Assembly (NCBI GenBank): GCA_031292465.1
Contig: JARLHB010000252.1
Location: 1-17,344 of the forward strand
From: Ignavibacteriaceae bacterium
GTDB lineage: Bacteria > Bacteroidota > Ignavibacteria > Ignavibacteriales > Ignavibacteriaceae
Reading direction: 5' to 3'
Length of the DNA stretch: 17,344 bases
The translations under genes were made by a program, and so were the position numbers. The notes under the pieces were generated by a model. That model was not told where the DNA came from. It saw only the letters and a program-made list of their open reading frames with translations, and did no database searches. Below, piece after piece: positions 1 to 7,629 of the stretch (the first letter of the stretch is position 1; every line of letters starts with the position of its first letter).

Positions 1-263
1 AGGATATTTATTTTGTCAATTTGGCCGTGAGAGACAGCCGCCACAGCATATGATTCAGCTTTTTCAATTATTAATGGGAAAAGATATTCTCTTTCTTTTT
101 CCGTTAATTTTTTTGAGTCATTTATTCCTTCAATATAAACACGCTCGTCAAATATTACAGCAGCGCTAACTACCGGCCCTGCAAGCGGCCCTCTGCCTAC
201 TTCATCAACCCCGGCAATAAACTTTATCTTATCAGTCAAAAATGATTTGTCAAAATTCTTCAT
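1..263 (-). CDS. rnhB: Ribonuclease HII, N-terminal part (cut by window edge)
   Basis: RNase HII removes the RNA strand of RNA-DNA hybrids and excises single ribonucleotides from the chromosome. The first 87 residues are visible, from an ATG at 263. They hold the family's N-terminal active-site motif GVDEVGRGPLAGPVV at about residues 18-32, which contains the acidic metal ligands D20 and E21. A DSKKLTEKERE segment follows at about 49-59 and is also typical of the family. The frame stays open to the window edge, so the C-terminal catalytic aspartates lie outside. The start is 5 nt after the prenyltransferase stop, with only a weak upstream GGG. The gene probably ends the kinase-Omp85-UbiA transcription unit. 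Identification is by motif. Confidence 0.93.
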   Translation of the reverse strand, partial: MKNFDKSFLTDKIKFIAGVDEVGRGPLAGPVVSAAVIFDERVYIEGINDSKKLTEKEREYLFPLIIEKAESYAVAAVSHGQIDKINI

Positions 264-268
264 TTATA

Positions 269-1123
269 TTATTTACCCAAATAAATAGCTATTAATCCAA
301 ATAACATATCAAGCTTAAGCATTAGGCTGATTTTATTCAGATTCTTTTTAGTATCGTTATTAAAAAGTAACTTCAAAGAATATACAATTACCGGATTAAC
401 AATAGCCATAACAATTATAAAATATTCTATCCTGTAAAATTTATATATAAAAGGTATAAAGGTTGCAATTATTAATAAAATAGAAAATACCGTAATAACC
501 TGCTTGGAACGCTTGAAGCCGTATAAATAAGGGAATGAGCATATCCCGGCAGCCTTATCGCCTTCTAAATCCTCCATATCTTTAACTATCTCCCTTATAA
601 GATTTATTAAGAATGCAAAAGCAGCAGGTATAATTGCGAACTGTAAATTGTCAACGGCAACGCCGCCGTAAATAAATGCCAGTCCGGTTAAAAAGGCAAC
701 CGTAATATTCCCGAATAATACTGTCCTTTTCAATTTAAATGAATAAATAAATAACAGCGCTAAAGCAGAGATATCGATTATAAATGCTGTAAAGTTTACA
801 AAGAAGGACAGGACTATCGACAGGAAAGAAAATACTGTAAAGAAGAAAACAGCTTCACCCGGCGTTAATATTTTTGAAACTAACGGGCGGTCAGGGCGGT
901 TTATTTTATCTATTTCAATATCATAATAATCATTTATAATATTGCCCGCAGCAGCGGCAATACCGCCGGAAAGGGCAGTGATAATAATTTTGCCTGTGGC
1001 TAATCCTCCCGCCGAACAAATTACCGCAGCAATTATAATTGAGATAAATGTAATAATTACATTTACCGGGCGTGAAATCCTGATAATAGCGTTTATTTTA
1101 GTTTGTACTGTCTTAAAACTCAT
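269..1123 (-). CDS. UbiA-family membrane prenyltransferase
   Basis: This is an integral-membrane enzyme that moves a polyprenyl group from its diphosphate to an acceptor. At 284 aa it has normal family length. The first Asp-rich motif is NDYYDIEIDKINRPDRPL at residues 64-81 (N64, D65, D68, D72). The second is KDMEDLEGD at 181-189 (D182, D185, D189). Both bind Mg-diphosphate. Most of the rest is hydrophobic, consistent with 8-9 helices. The acceptor cannot be read from sequence. Bacteroidota homologues are often annotated as geranylgeranylglycerol-phosphate geranylgeranyltransferase, but quinone or other lipid acceptors remain possible, so I give no symbol. The ATG lies inside the 3' end of the Omp85 gene (11-nt overlap) and follows a GGGA Shine-Dalgarno-like site, which suggests translational coupling. 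Confidence 0.9.
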   Translation of the reverse strand: MSFKTVQTKINAIIRISRPVNVIITFISIIIAAVICSAGGLATGKIIITALSGGIAAAAGNIINDYYDIEIDKINRPDRPLVSKILTPGEAVFFFTVFSFLSIVLSFFVNFTAFIIDISALALLFIYSFKLKRTVLFGNITVAFLTGLAFIYGGVAVDNLQFAIIPAAFAFLINLIREIVKDMEDLEGDKAAGICSFPYLYGFKRSKQVITVFSILLIIATFIPFIYKFYRIEYFIIVMAIVNPVIVYSLKLLFNNDTKKNLNKISLMLKLDMLFGLIAIYLGK

Positions 1124-2879
1124 TTACAATCCCGAAATGAATCTTACCCTTTGAAAATGTATCACCATTTGCTAATGCAAAACTTACTTTAAGCACGCCA
1201 AGGCCCGTTTCAATATTAAATCCTAAGCCGTAGCCGAGTTTAAAGCCTTCGATCTTTTCAATATTATTCAGCGGTTCTGCACTCCTAAGATAATAACCTG
1301 TATCGAAGAAAAGAAATCCGAATGTTCTTTGCGTAAGGAGGAGCCTGTATTCAAAGTTGGACCAGGATATCCTGTTTCCTAGGAACTGGTCTTCAAGGTA
1401 ACCCCTAAGAGAGTTAGCGCCACCAAGCCGGAAAAGATCGCTTGCTTCGAAAAATGATGCGCGCAATTCCCTTCCGTGAATTCCTAATGCAGCAACCTGC
1501 CTGCTAAACAGTTCATAGAACATATCAAGATCAAGGGTAAATCTTTGCAGATTAACATTAGTTGAAACATCTGATGTAATAAATTGTTCCGGCCCGTATA
1601 TTTTTTTTCTGCTAAAAGAATAAGATGTCATAAATAGTACGCCGCCTGTTGGAGAATAAGGATCATCACGCGTATCAACTTTTACATTTACACCCGTCGT
1701 TACGGAACCTGAATTAAAAACCGTAAACACTAATGAGTCCGATTGATTCGGGATAACTGATTCGGTAGAAAATGTAAACGCAGCGGTTAAATTCTCCGTA
1801 GCAAGATATTCAATAGCCCCTTCAAACTTGCGCTGGACATAAGTGCTGTCCTGCTTCCGCTGAAATATGTCTGCTGTAAAATTAAACGGGTAATTAAAGA
1901 GCCACGGCTCCAGGTACTTTAGTTCAAGGTCCTGCGAAGACCGGCTGTACTGCTGCCAATTAATTGAAATTGCCCTGCCGGTACCGAACAAATTTCTCAT
2001 ACTTACATTAACAAGCCCGGTTAAATAACCGCTTTGGTCAGAGCCTGTCCCCGGAACGTACCCCACAATGCCGTCAAAATTATTTGTAACTTTTTCTTTA
2101 ACATTTATTCTAAGTGTCCCCTCGTTCCTGGAATTAAGAAAATAATCAGGTTTACTAACCGGGTCAAAAAATCCAAGCCGGTTAAGCTTTGCAGGAATAC
2201 CGTCAATTGTTTTTTGAGAATATTCCTCCCCTTGCCTGATATTTAATTCTCTTAATATTACATAATCTTTTGTAGAGGTATTGCCATTAATTTCCACTCT
2301 GTTTATTCGGCTTAATACCTCCCTGGAAAAGTTGAGATGTATATCTGCAAAATATTTTCCCTTCAGGGAATCGGCGCTGAAATAAACCGACGAAACAGTA
2401 ATTTTTGCAAACGGGTACCCGTTGTTTTCAAAGTATGATAATGATTTCGCTATATTATCTTCCAAATCATATTTATTAAAAATGCTGCCTTCCATAAAGC
2501 TGAAAAATGGAAGTACCGCTGTCGAGTTAAGAGAATCAAGGCCGTTGTAAATTATTTTTCTTATATAAGTAGGTTCACCATCTTCGATAGTAATGCCAAT
2601 ATTGATATGAAGTGAATCAGGTTTATAACCGGTTCGGATTTTTTCAAACGAGCTGTGCAAATAACCGCGGTTTCCTAATTGAAGCGCTAACCTGGACTTT
2701 ACTGAATCAATTAAATCCGGCGAGAATTTATCTCCTTTTTTAACATTGCTCCATCCCGTTATTTCTTCTTCCGTAAAAATTTTGCTCCCTTTTATTTGAA
2801 GAGATTCAATTGTCTGAGAAAAAGAATATGTGCTTAATAGAAAGCAAAGAATAATAAAATATTTAACCCGGTGTAACAT
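1113..2879 (-). CDS. Omp85/BamA-TamA-like outer-membrane assembly protein
   Basis: This is an outer-membrane beta-barrel protein of the Omp85 superfamily, which inserts or exports other outer-membrane components. A signal peptide covers about residues 1-22 (hydrophobic FIILCFLLSTYSF, then SQ). Three POTRA-like domains follow at about 24-103, 104-188 and 190-266. The barrel runs from about 268 to 588 and carries the L6-loop motif FRLGGANSLRGY at 483-494, with the hallmark RGY at 492-494. The last strand ends in Phe, as expected of a barrel C-terminal signal. At 588 aa with three POTRAs it resembles TamA or a short Omp85 paralogue more than five-POTRA BamA, so it is probably not the essential BamA. 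The start overlaps the kinase gene by 17 nt, with no strong Shine-Dalgarno site. The substrate is unknown. Confidence 0.88.
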   Translation of the reverse strand: MLHRVKYFIILCFLLSTYSFSQTIESLQIKGSKIFTEEEITGWSNVKKGDKFSPDLIDSVKSRLALQLGNRGYLHSSFEKIRTGYKPDSLHINIGITIEDGEPTYIRKIIYNGLDSLNSTAVLPFFSFMEGSIFNKYDLEDNIAKSLSYFENNGYPFAKITVSSVYFSADSLKGKYFADIHLNFSREVLSRINRVEINGNTSTKDYVILRELNIRQGEEYSQKTIDGIPAKLNRLGFFDPVSKPDYFLNSRNEGTLRINVKEKVTNNFDGIVGYVPGTGSDQSGYLTGLVNVSMRNLFGTGRAISINWQQYSRSSQDLELKYLEPWLFNYPFNFTADIFQRKQDSTYVQRKFEGAIEYLATENLTAAFTFSTESVIPNQSDSLVFTVFNSGSVTTGVNVKVDTRDDPYSPTGGVLFMTSYSFSRKKIYGPEQFITSDVSTNVNLQRFTLDLDMFYELFSRQVAALGIHGRELRASFFEASDLFRLGGANSLRGYLEDQFLGNRISWSNFEYRLLLTQRTFGFLFFDTGYYLRSAEPLNNIEKIEGFKLGYGLGFNIETGLGVLKVSFALANGDTFSKGKIHFGIVNEF

Positions 2880-3828
2880 TAATAGTATTCATTTTCTTAC
2901 CAATTTGGGTAATTTTGATTGATGTTTTAAACTTTTCAATATCGCTTTTGCAGATATTACACACCTCCAGCCGCCCTGCATTTAATGCGCCTGCAGAAGA
3001 GGCTATGGCAAGCCCATCTTCAAATATTAAATCATTATGCTGGGAATATGCAAGACCGGCAACAAATGCATCTCCGCTTCCTGTTGGATCAACTGTAACT
3101 ACCTTCGGGACGGTAACTGTATAATAACAATCAAGATTTGCAGCATACGCCGGCAATTCCCCATTTGTTAAGTATGATTGCTTTATCCCTTTTTCATAAA
3201 GATAATTTAGATATTCAATTTTATCTTTTTCCGACTTCAAAGAAATATTTAATGATTTCTCAGTTTCCGATACATTATTATGAATAACTGTCGGGGATTT
3301 TTCAATGCATTCTTTTAAATGATTACCGTAGGTATCGCATATGGAAATTTTATTATACTTATTTGCTGTTTCTATTCCGAACGGAAAAATAATATCAGTT
3401 TCTTTGCATGAAGAACTGCCCGAAAAGACAACCATTTCACAATTCTCAATCATTTTTTCCAGCTTAGTTAGAAATTCTTCTACTTCGCGGGATGAAATTT
3501 GAGTATTTGAGTTGAAGAAGGTAGTAACTTTTTGTGCCGCTTCATCAAACACAACTACGGCTTCCCTTGTTTCATTATGAATCTTAACCGGAACAACTTT
3601 TATCTTTTCATCAGCCAATACATCTACGAAGATTTTTCCGTTTGTTCCGCCTAAGAAGGTAATTGCCTCATTATCAGTGTTAAGGCAATTCAATTGCCTG
3701 CTTACATTTATTCCTTTTCCGCCTGCACTGAATTTTTCGCGGCCGTTCCTGTTCTCTGCACCTAATACTACCTTCTCAAACAGAAATCTTCTCTCAAGAA
3801 GCGGATTAATTGTTACAGTTAAAATCAT
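2863..3828 (-). CDS. PfkB-family sugar kinase, 1-phosphofructokinase/LacC-like
   Basis: This is a cytosolic ATP-dependent carbohydrate kinase of the ribokinase/PfkB fold, normal in length at 321 aa. It starts MILTVTINP, like FruK/LacC-type hexose-phosphate kinases. It has the N-terminal GGKGINVSRQL motif (36-46) and the C-terminal DPTGSGDAF motif (247-255) with the anion hole and the catalytic base D253. Two positions diverge from usual FruK/LacC sequences. The sugar-contacting Asp expected near residue 12 is Glu (NPLLE), and the usual SGSLPxG segment reads SGSSSCKETD (136-145). The substrate is therefore open: fructose-1-P, tagatose-6-P or another phosphosugar. It is the first gene after the long intergenic gap and probably leads the kinase-Omp85-UbiA-rnhB unit. 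Confidence 0.87.
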   Translation of the reverse strand: MILTVTINPLLERRFLFEKVVLGAENRNGREKFSAGGKGINVSRQLNCLNTDNEAITFLGGTNGKIFVDVLADEKIKVVPVKIHNETREAVVVFDEAAQKVTTFFNSNTQISSREVEEFLTKLEKMIENCEMVVFSGSSSCKETDIIFPFGIETANKYNKISICDTYGNHLKECIEKSPTVIHNNVSETEKSLNISLKSEKDKIEYLNYLYEKGIKQSYLTNGELPAYAANLDCYYTVTVPKVVTVDPTGSGDAFVAGLAYSQHNDLIFEDGLAIASSAGALNAGRLEVCNICKSDIEKFKTSIKITQIGKKMNTINVTPG

Positions 3829-3910
3829 AAAATATTATTATTATAACCTATTGTTCGAAATAGAAAATAAAAGATACTCTTTTGCAAAATAATACATTAT
3901 TCCAATTTTT

Positions 3911-3942
3911 TAGCCCCGGTGGGGGTGGAATGCTTGTAGTAC
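3911..3942. repeat. GC-rich REP-like unit
   Basis: A GC-rich island (AGCCCCGGTGGGGGTGGAAT, starting at 3912) sits in strongly AT-rich DNA and contains a short CCCC/GGGG hairpin. Its layout recalls intergenic repeats I remember from Bacteroidota and related genomes: a CCCC-GGGG core followed by TGGAATG and TTGTAG. That is recall, not a search. Its right end, GCTTGTAG, is one arm of the inner inverted repeat. Confidence 0.35.
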
Positions 3943-4008
3943 ATATGTAAAACAAAAAATATTAAAAACCCAGCTCTTTGACTTTAACAGAACATAATTA
4001 AGCTACAA

Positions 4009-4031
4009 GCCTGCCTACCGGACAGGCAGGC
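4009..4031. repeat. Perfect 8-bp GC-rich hairpin
   Basis: GCCTGCCT (4009-4016) and AGGCAGGC (4024-4031) form a perfect 8-bp stem with a 7-nt loop (ACCGGAC). The shape resembles short GCCTGCC-type intergenic repeats common in Bacteroidota. It lies about 135 nt past the GWxTD stop and could stabilise or end that transcript. On the minus strand no U-run follows it, so it is not a classical intrinsic terminator for the upstream genes. Confidence 0.5.
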
Positions 4032-4036
4032 ATTTC

Positions 4037-4049
4037 GCGGCTATGCCGC
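4037..4049. repeat. Short GCGGC-TAT-GCCGC hairpin
   Basis: A 5-bp perfect GC stem with a 3-nt loop, 5 nt from the preceding hairpin. On the plus strand it is followed by ATTATTTTT, which looks terminator-like, but no plus-strand gene leads into it. On the minus strand no U-run follows. Confidence 0.35.
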
Positions 4050-4166
4050 TATTATTTTTACACACTATATTAGAATTAAGTACCCATGTTCATACTATAT
4101 AATGTAAACGATATTTTAATTTCGAACAACGGGTAATTAAATTATATACAGAACAATATCCCTAAT

Positions 4167-5450
4167 TTACATTCTAAATCTGTATAAATCTCCGGTAAGT
4201 GGAGTGACCAACCGGTAGTCCCCAAATCCGGTTCTGTCAACAAAAATTAAGCTTTGGTTCAAATTATAATATTCCCAAACCTCATAAGGTTTTGTGTCCA
4301 TATCAAACGGGTGCCGGTTAACGATATCAGGCGTTCCGAGCAGTATGAATACCATTCCCTGGTCCGTCCTCCAGCCTTCAAAGTACTTAGAAAAATGTTC
4401 GTTTGCATAATCTACGCGTCGGTAATATTCATTAAAGATTGCATTATCATCGCTTTCAGGTGACGGGCTTATTTTTTTCCAATAGCCTAAAAACCTTTTA
4501 AGTTTTTCCTCTTTTGTCGGAGCCTGTTCTATGGTATCAATATCATGCGGAGAAGCAATATACATCATCTCTTCTACAGCTTTATCCAAATCCGTTATTT
4601 GTACAGGCACACCTGCCAATCTTGAGACAAAAGTTCTTGATGTCGAAGTTGCTAAAATATTATCAGATTTTTTTAGAACTACTTCCAGGTGGTGCATACC
4701 TAAAGCAATACTGCTGTCTTTAATATTGTAAAATATTTGTGTCCGCCCGGAATCAATATCCCTATTATCTGATTCTTCAAATACTTTTTTATGTTTCGAG
4801 TCAAATATTATATAGTTAATATTAACTGCATTCCGGGTTGAAGAATAAATTTCGAAAAACAATGGCAGACCTTCTCTTTGCATCAATACATCACCTGAGA
4901 CATTGGGAGTTATTTTTTTGACTCCTTTTTCTTCAACGTTCTTAGAAAGCAGCATAACATCACTTACGGCAGGCACAGTTGACAAATCACGAACTTTATA
5001 GGTATGTTCCAGGAGGAAATCCGTATTAGACTCATTATCATGCACCGCAGAGCGTATAAAATATTCCCCCGGCTGCAGGAAGAATGATTTGAGACTTACT
5101 TTATTATTCTCTTTAGAAGTTGTCTCGTCAAATTCACTTACTTCAATTTTTTCATTCCATGTTTTTTCTTCAATCAGTTTTACCTTATCTTTATCAAAAA
5201 CCGAAATTGTAACCGAATATTTATTTGTAAACACACTATCGTTTTTAACAAACTGAACCGAAGCATAAGGGACTGAAATAAACACATCAATTCTGGTTAA
5301 ATCTTTTTTACCTGAAGAGAAATCTAAAATATCCTGATAGAATTTTGGCGTCCGGCTTGCTTTTGCCAATTCGGTCGGCTCTTCTTTTTGAGCGTTAATA
5401 TTAATTACTGCAAATAATGTAATAAAAAAAACAACGCATATATTTTTCAT
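4167..5450 (-). CDS. Secreted GWxTD domain-containing protein
   Basis: The function is unknown. The family is defined by a GWxTD signature near the C-terminus and occurs mainly in Bacteroidota, Ignavibacteria and Acidobacteria-like lineages. The protein has 427 residues with a signal peptide at about 1-20 (ICVVFFITLFAVININA, then Q21), so it is exported. The middle (about 50-285) is rich in beta-strand-like segments. The GWRTD motif at 359-363 is followed by QGMVFILLGTPD and a strand-rich tail ending DLYRF. That C-terminal domain is present in full, so the gene looks intact. An AGGGG site overlapping the rimO stop precedes the ATG by about 8 nt, which supports this start and co-transcription with rimO. 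It is the last gene before the long gap. Confidence 0.85.
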   Translation of the reverse strand: MKNICVVFFITLFAVININAQKEEPTELAKASRTPKFYQDILDFSSGKKDLTRIDVFISVPYASVQFVKNDSVFTNKYSVTISVFDKDKVKLIEEKTWNEKIEVSEFDETTSKENNKVSLKSFFLQPGEYFIRSAVHDNESNTDFLLEHTYKVRDLSTVPAVSDVMLLSKNVEEKGVKKITPNVSGDVLMQREGLPLFFEIYSSTRNAVNINYIIFDSKHKKVFEESDNRDIDSGRTQIFYNIKDSSIALGMHHLEVVLKKSDNILATSTSRTFVSRLAGVPVQITDLDKAVEEMMYIASPHDIDTIEQAPTKEEKLKRFLGYWKKISPSPESDDNAIFNEYYRRVDYANEHFSKYFEGWRTDQGMVFILLGTPDIVNRHPFDMDTKPYEVWEYYNLNQSLIFVDRTGFGDYRLVTPLTGDLYRFRM

Positions 5451-5460
5451 ATCCGCGCCC

Positions 5461-6759
5461 CTAAGTATTAATTAATTTTGCAAACAAATCATACTCATTC
5501 GCTTCCGTAATCTCAACGTCGTAGAAATTGCCTTCCTTAACATTATATCCATTTACAGGGATTAAAACCTCGCCGTCAACTTCAGGAGCGTCCCTGTAAG
5601 AACGCGCCACAAAGTATTCACCTTCAGTCCTTTCAAGCAAGACTTTAAGCTTCTTACCGATAAACTCTTTATTCTTTTCGGTAGATATTTCTCTTTGAAT
5701 TTCCATTAAAATATCTTTACGGCTCTCTTTTATTTTATCCGGCACAGGATCGCCAAGTAAATAGCTGGAAGTATTTTCTTCTACAGAGAAAGTAAAAACA
5801 CCGATGCGGTCAAACTTAATCTCTTTCACAAATTCGCATAACTCTTCAAACTCTTTTTCGGTTTCATTAGGATAACCTGTTATAAAAGTTGTCCTTATTG
5901 TAACGCCCGGAATTCTACTGCGCAGCTTATATAGAAGCTCCCGTGTCCGTTCACCAGTAACGCCGCGTCTCATGGATTTGAGTACATTATCTGAAATATG
6001 CTGTAATGGTATGTCCACATACTTGCATATCTTCGGGTTTTGAGCTATTGTATCTATTAAATCATCCGGAAACTGAGAAGGATAGGCATACATTAACCTT
6101 ATCCATTCTATCCCTTTAATTTCGCTAAGTTTATTCAGAAGATTTGAAAGACTCTTTTGTCCGTAAATATCCTTTCCGTAATCGGTGGTATCCTGTGCAA
6201 TAATTATTAACTCCTTTGTATTGTTCCCGGCAAGGAATTCAGCTTCCTTTATCAGGTTTTCCATAGGAATTGATTTATGCTTACCCCGCATTATAGGAAT
6301 GGCGCAAAAAGAGCATGGGTGATCACAGCCTTCAGATATTTTTAAATATGCTGTATGAGAAGGAGTTGTAATAAAACGTTCACCTAACAGTTCATATTTT
6401 AATTCACCGCCAAGATTATTTATTATCCCCTCATAATTTTCAGTGCCGAAAAAGGCATCAACTTCGGGAATTTCTTTTTCAAGGTCGCTTTTATATCTTT
6501 CCGAAAGGCAGCCTGCAACAATTACTTTCTTAATTTTGCCTTTTTGCTTCAGTGCTACGGCATTCAAAATGGTATTTACCGATTCTTCCTTGGCCGCTTC
6601 AATAAACCCGCAGGTGTTTATAATTACGGTATCGGCCATATTAGGATCATCAATAAGTTCTAAATTATTCAGCTTTATCTGATTCATTAATCTTTCAGAA
6701 TCAACCGTATTTTTTGAACAGCCTAAAGTTATTACGCTTATTTTATTATTGTTAACCAT
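5461..6759 (-). CDS. rimO: Ribosomal protein uS12 methylthiotransferase RimO
   Basis: RimO is a radical-SAM enzyme that beta-methylthiolates a conserved aspartate of ribosomal protein S12. At 432 aa it has normal length. The N-terminal MTTase domain begins with TLGCSKNTVDSE, and its three cysteines C14, C50 and C84 should hold the auxiliary 4Fe-4S cluster. The radical-SAM motif is CDHPCSFC (C145, C149, C152). A C-terminal TRAM-type domain covers roughly 365-430. Its ARSYRDAPEVDGEV stretch and the GCSKN start favour RimO over MiaB, whose tail is also in this window at 17063-17296. The ATG has no strong Shine-Dalgarno site. 48 nt separate it from cdsA, and 10 nt from the GWxTD gene downstream. 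Confidence 0.95.
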   Translation of the reverse strand: MVNNNKISVITLGCSKNTVDSERLMNQIKLNNLELIDDPNMADTVIINTCGFIEAAKEESVNTILNAVALKQKGKIKKVIVAGCLSERYKSDLEKEIPEVDAFFGTENYEGIINNLGGELKYELLGERFITTPSHTAYLKISEGCDHPCSFCAIPIMRGKHKSIPMENLIKEAEFLAGNNTKELIIIAQDTTDYGKDIYGQKSLSNLLNKLSEIKGIEWIRLMYAYPSQFPDDLIDTIAQNPKICKYVDIPLQHISDNVLKSMRRGVTGERTRELLYKLRSRIPGVTIRTTFITGYPNETEKEFEELCEFVKEIKFDRIGVFTFSVEENTSSYLLGDPVPDKIKESRKDILMEIQREISTEKNKEFIGKKLKVLLERTEGEYFVARSYRDAPEVDGEVLIPVNGYNVKEGNFYDVEITEANEYDLFAKLINT

Positions 6760-6807
6760 TATTTAAAATAATCCAATCCAAAAAGAATTAATGTGCTGAA
6801 TAAATTA

Positions 6808-7629
6808 TTACAGAAAGAATTTAAGATACAACAAAACTACCGGAGCGGTAAAAAGAATAGAATCAAAGCGGTCAAATATTCCACCATGCCCCGGAATAAG
6901 ATTAGACGAATCTTTTACACCTGCATCTCTCTTTATAAGAGATTCTATTAAATCACCTATCTGTCCCACAGAACCGATGATTATGCCAATAACAATAATA
7001 TTCGTCCATGATAAGAAATTCAGTAGTACAGGTTTTAATAATATCATTGATATAATTGCAAATAGAAAGCCAAAGACGGCTCCTTCCCAGCTTTTATTGG
7101 GACTTACGCGCGGAAACAGCTTATGTTTGCCAAGAGCGGTTCCTCCAAAAAATGCAGCGGAATCACAAACCCAGATACCTATAAATATAGAGATTATTAA
7201 TAAACCACCGCGTGTATATAACTCTCCTATTGCCGGGAAAAATTCCCTAATCCCTAATAAGGAACCAGCAAACAAACCGATGTAAAAAACTCCCAACAGT
7301 GTAGAACCGACATTATAAATTACAGAGCCGTTATTTCTGAATAATTCAAATAAAGTTAACAGGAGCATAAAAATTACAAGAAACGAATACATGTCAAATA
7401 TATAATTAACCTGGTTAATCAGTAAAAAAATAATTCCTAAAAATCCCAGCCATGTATTGGTATTGGCGCCCTTAACTTTAACAAGCATTGAGTACTCATA
7501 AAAAGAGATAAGGGCAACTGCCAAAACAAAAGTAAAGAAATATGCACTCCCCAGGTAACATACAGCAATTATTAACGGGATACCTAATACAGAAATAAGT
7601 ACCCTTTTAGTAATATTACCTGCAGACAT
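6808..7629 (-). CDS. cdsA: Phosphatidate cytidylyltransferase (CDP-diacylglycerol synthase)
   Basis: CdsA makes CDP-diacylglycerol from CTP and phosphatidic acid in the inner membrane, the branch point to all phospholipids. The protein has 273 aa, about the normal length, with roughly eight hydrophobic segments. The CTP_transf_1 signature is complete at 230-256: it begins SLIKRDAGVKD and ends PGHGGIFDRFD. The upstream conserved stretch DSAAFFGGTALGKHK (156-170), continuing to SPNKSWEG (176-183), is also present. Its ATG shares one base with the stop of the zinc-ribbon gene (TAATG), so the two are probably translationally coupled. Confidence 0.96.
   Translation of the reverse strand: MSAGNITKRVLISVLGIPLIIAVCYLGSAYFFTFVLAVALISFYEYSMLVKVKGANTNTWLGFLGIIFLLINQVNYIFDMYSFLVIFMLLLTLFELFRNNGSVIYNVGSTLLGVFYIGLFAGSLLGIREFFPAIGELYTRGGLLIISIFIGIWVCDSAAFFGGTALGKHKLFPRVSPNKSWEGAVFGFLFAIISMILLKPVLLNFLSWTNIIVIGIIIGSVGQIGDLIESLIKRDAGVKDSSNLIPGHGGIFDRFDSILFTAPVVLLYLKFFL

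Larger units (their letters stand above)
3846..4134. repeat. MITE-like or structured element bounded by an imperfect inverted repeat
   Basis: TTGTTCGAAAT at 3851-3861 is the exact reverse complement of ATTTCGAACAA at 4119-4129. Pairing extends outward through AACC (3846-3848 region) with GGT (4132-4134), after one mismatch and one G-T pair. Inside, TACATTAT (3893-3900) pairs with ATAATGTA (4099-4106), and GCTTGTAG (3932-3939) pairs with CTACAAGC (4003-4010). All three pairs are nested and collinear, so the whole stretch could fold as one long branched hairpin. I found no clear target-site duplication, and there is no transposase in the window. A MITE or REP-type composite and a structured RNA are both possible. 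Confidence 0.45.
3829..4166. other. Long intergenic region with nested inverted repeats
   Basis: This is the only gap over 300 bases. It separates the GWxTD gene (ending at 4167) from the kinase gene (starting at 3828), both on the minus strand. I see no plausible coding frame. It holds an outer inverted repeat (3846-3861 with 4119-4134), an inner 8-bp inverted repeat (3932-3939 with 4003-4010), a third 8-bp pair (3893-3900 with 4099-4106), a GC-rich block at 3911-3939 and two short GC hairpins at 4009-4049. The kinase-unit promoter should lie at its left end. A TATAAT reads on the minus strand at 3845-3840, but no convincing upstream box accompanies it. Confidence 0.7.

Noticed and set aside
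3828..3870. TATAAT at 3845-3840 (minus strand) as the promoter -10 for the kinase gene
   Set aside because: No matching -35 or TTTG box at suitable spacing, a leader of only a few bases, and AT-rich DNA where TATAAT is frequent by chance.
4037..4059. GC hairpin followed by ATTATTTTT, read as a plus-strand intrinsic terminator
   Set aside because: No plus-strand gene leads into it, and the stem is only 5 bp.
6977..7285. 102-codon plus-strand open frame opposite cdsA
   Set aside because: It lies wholly antisense to a motif-complete cdsA, shows no domain, and is rich in residues expected from reading membrane-protein codons backward.
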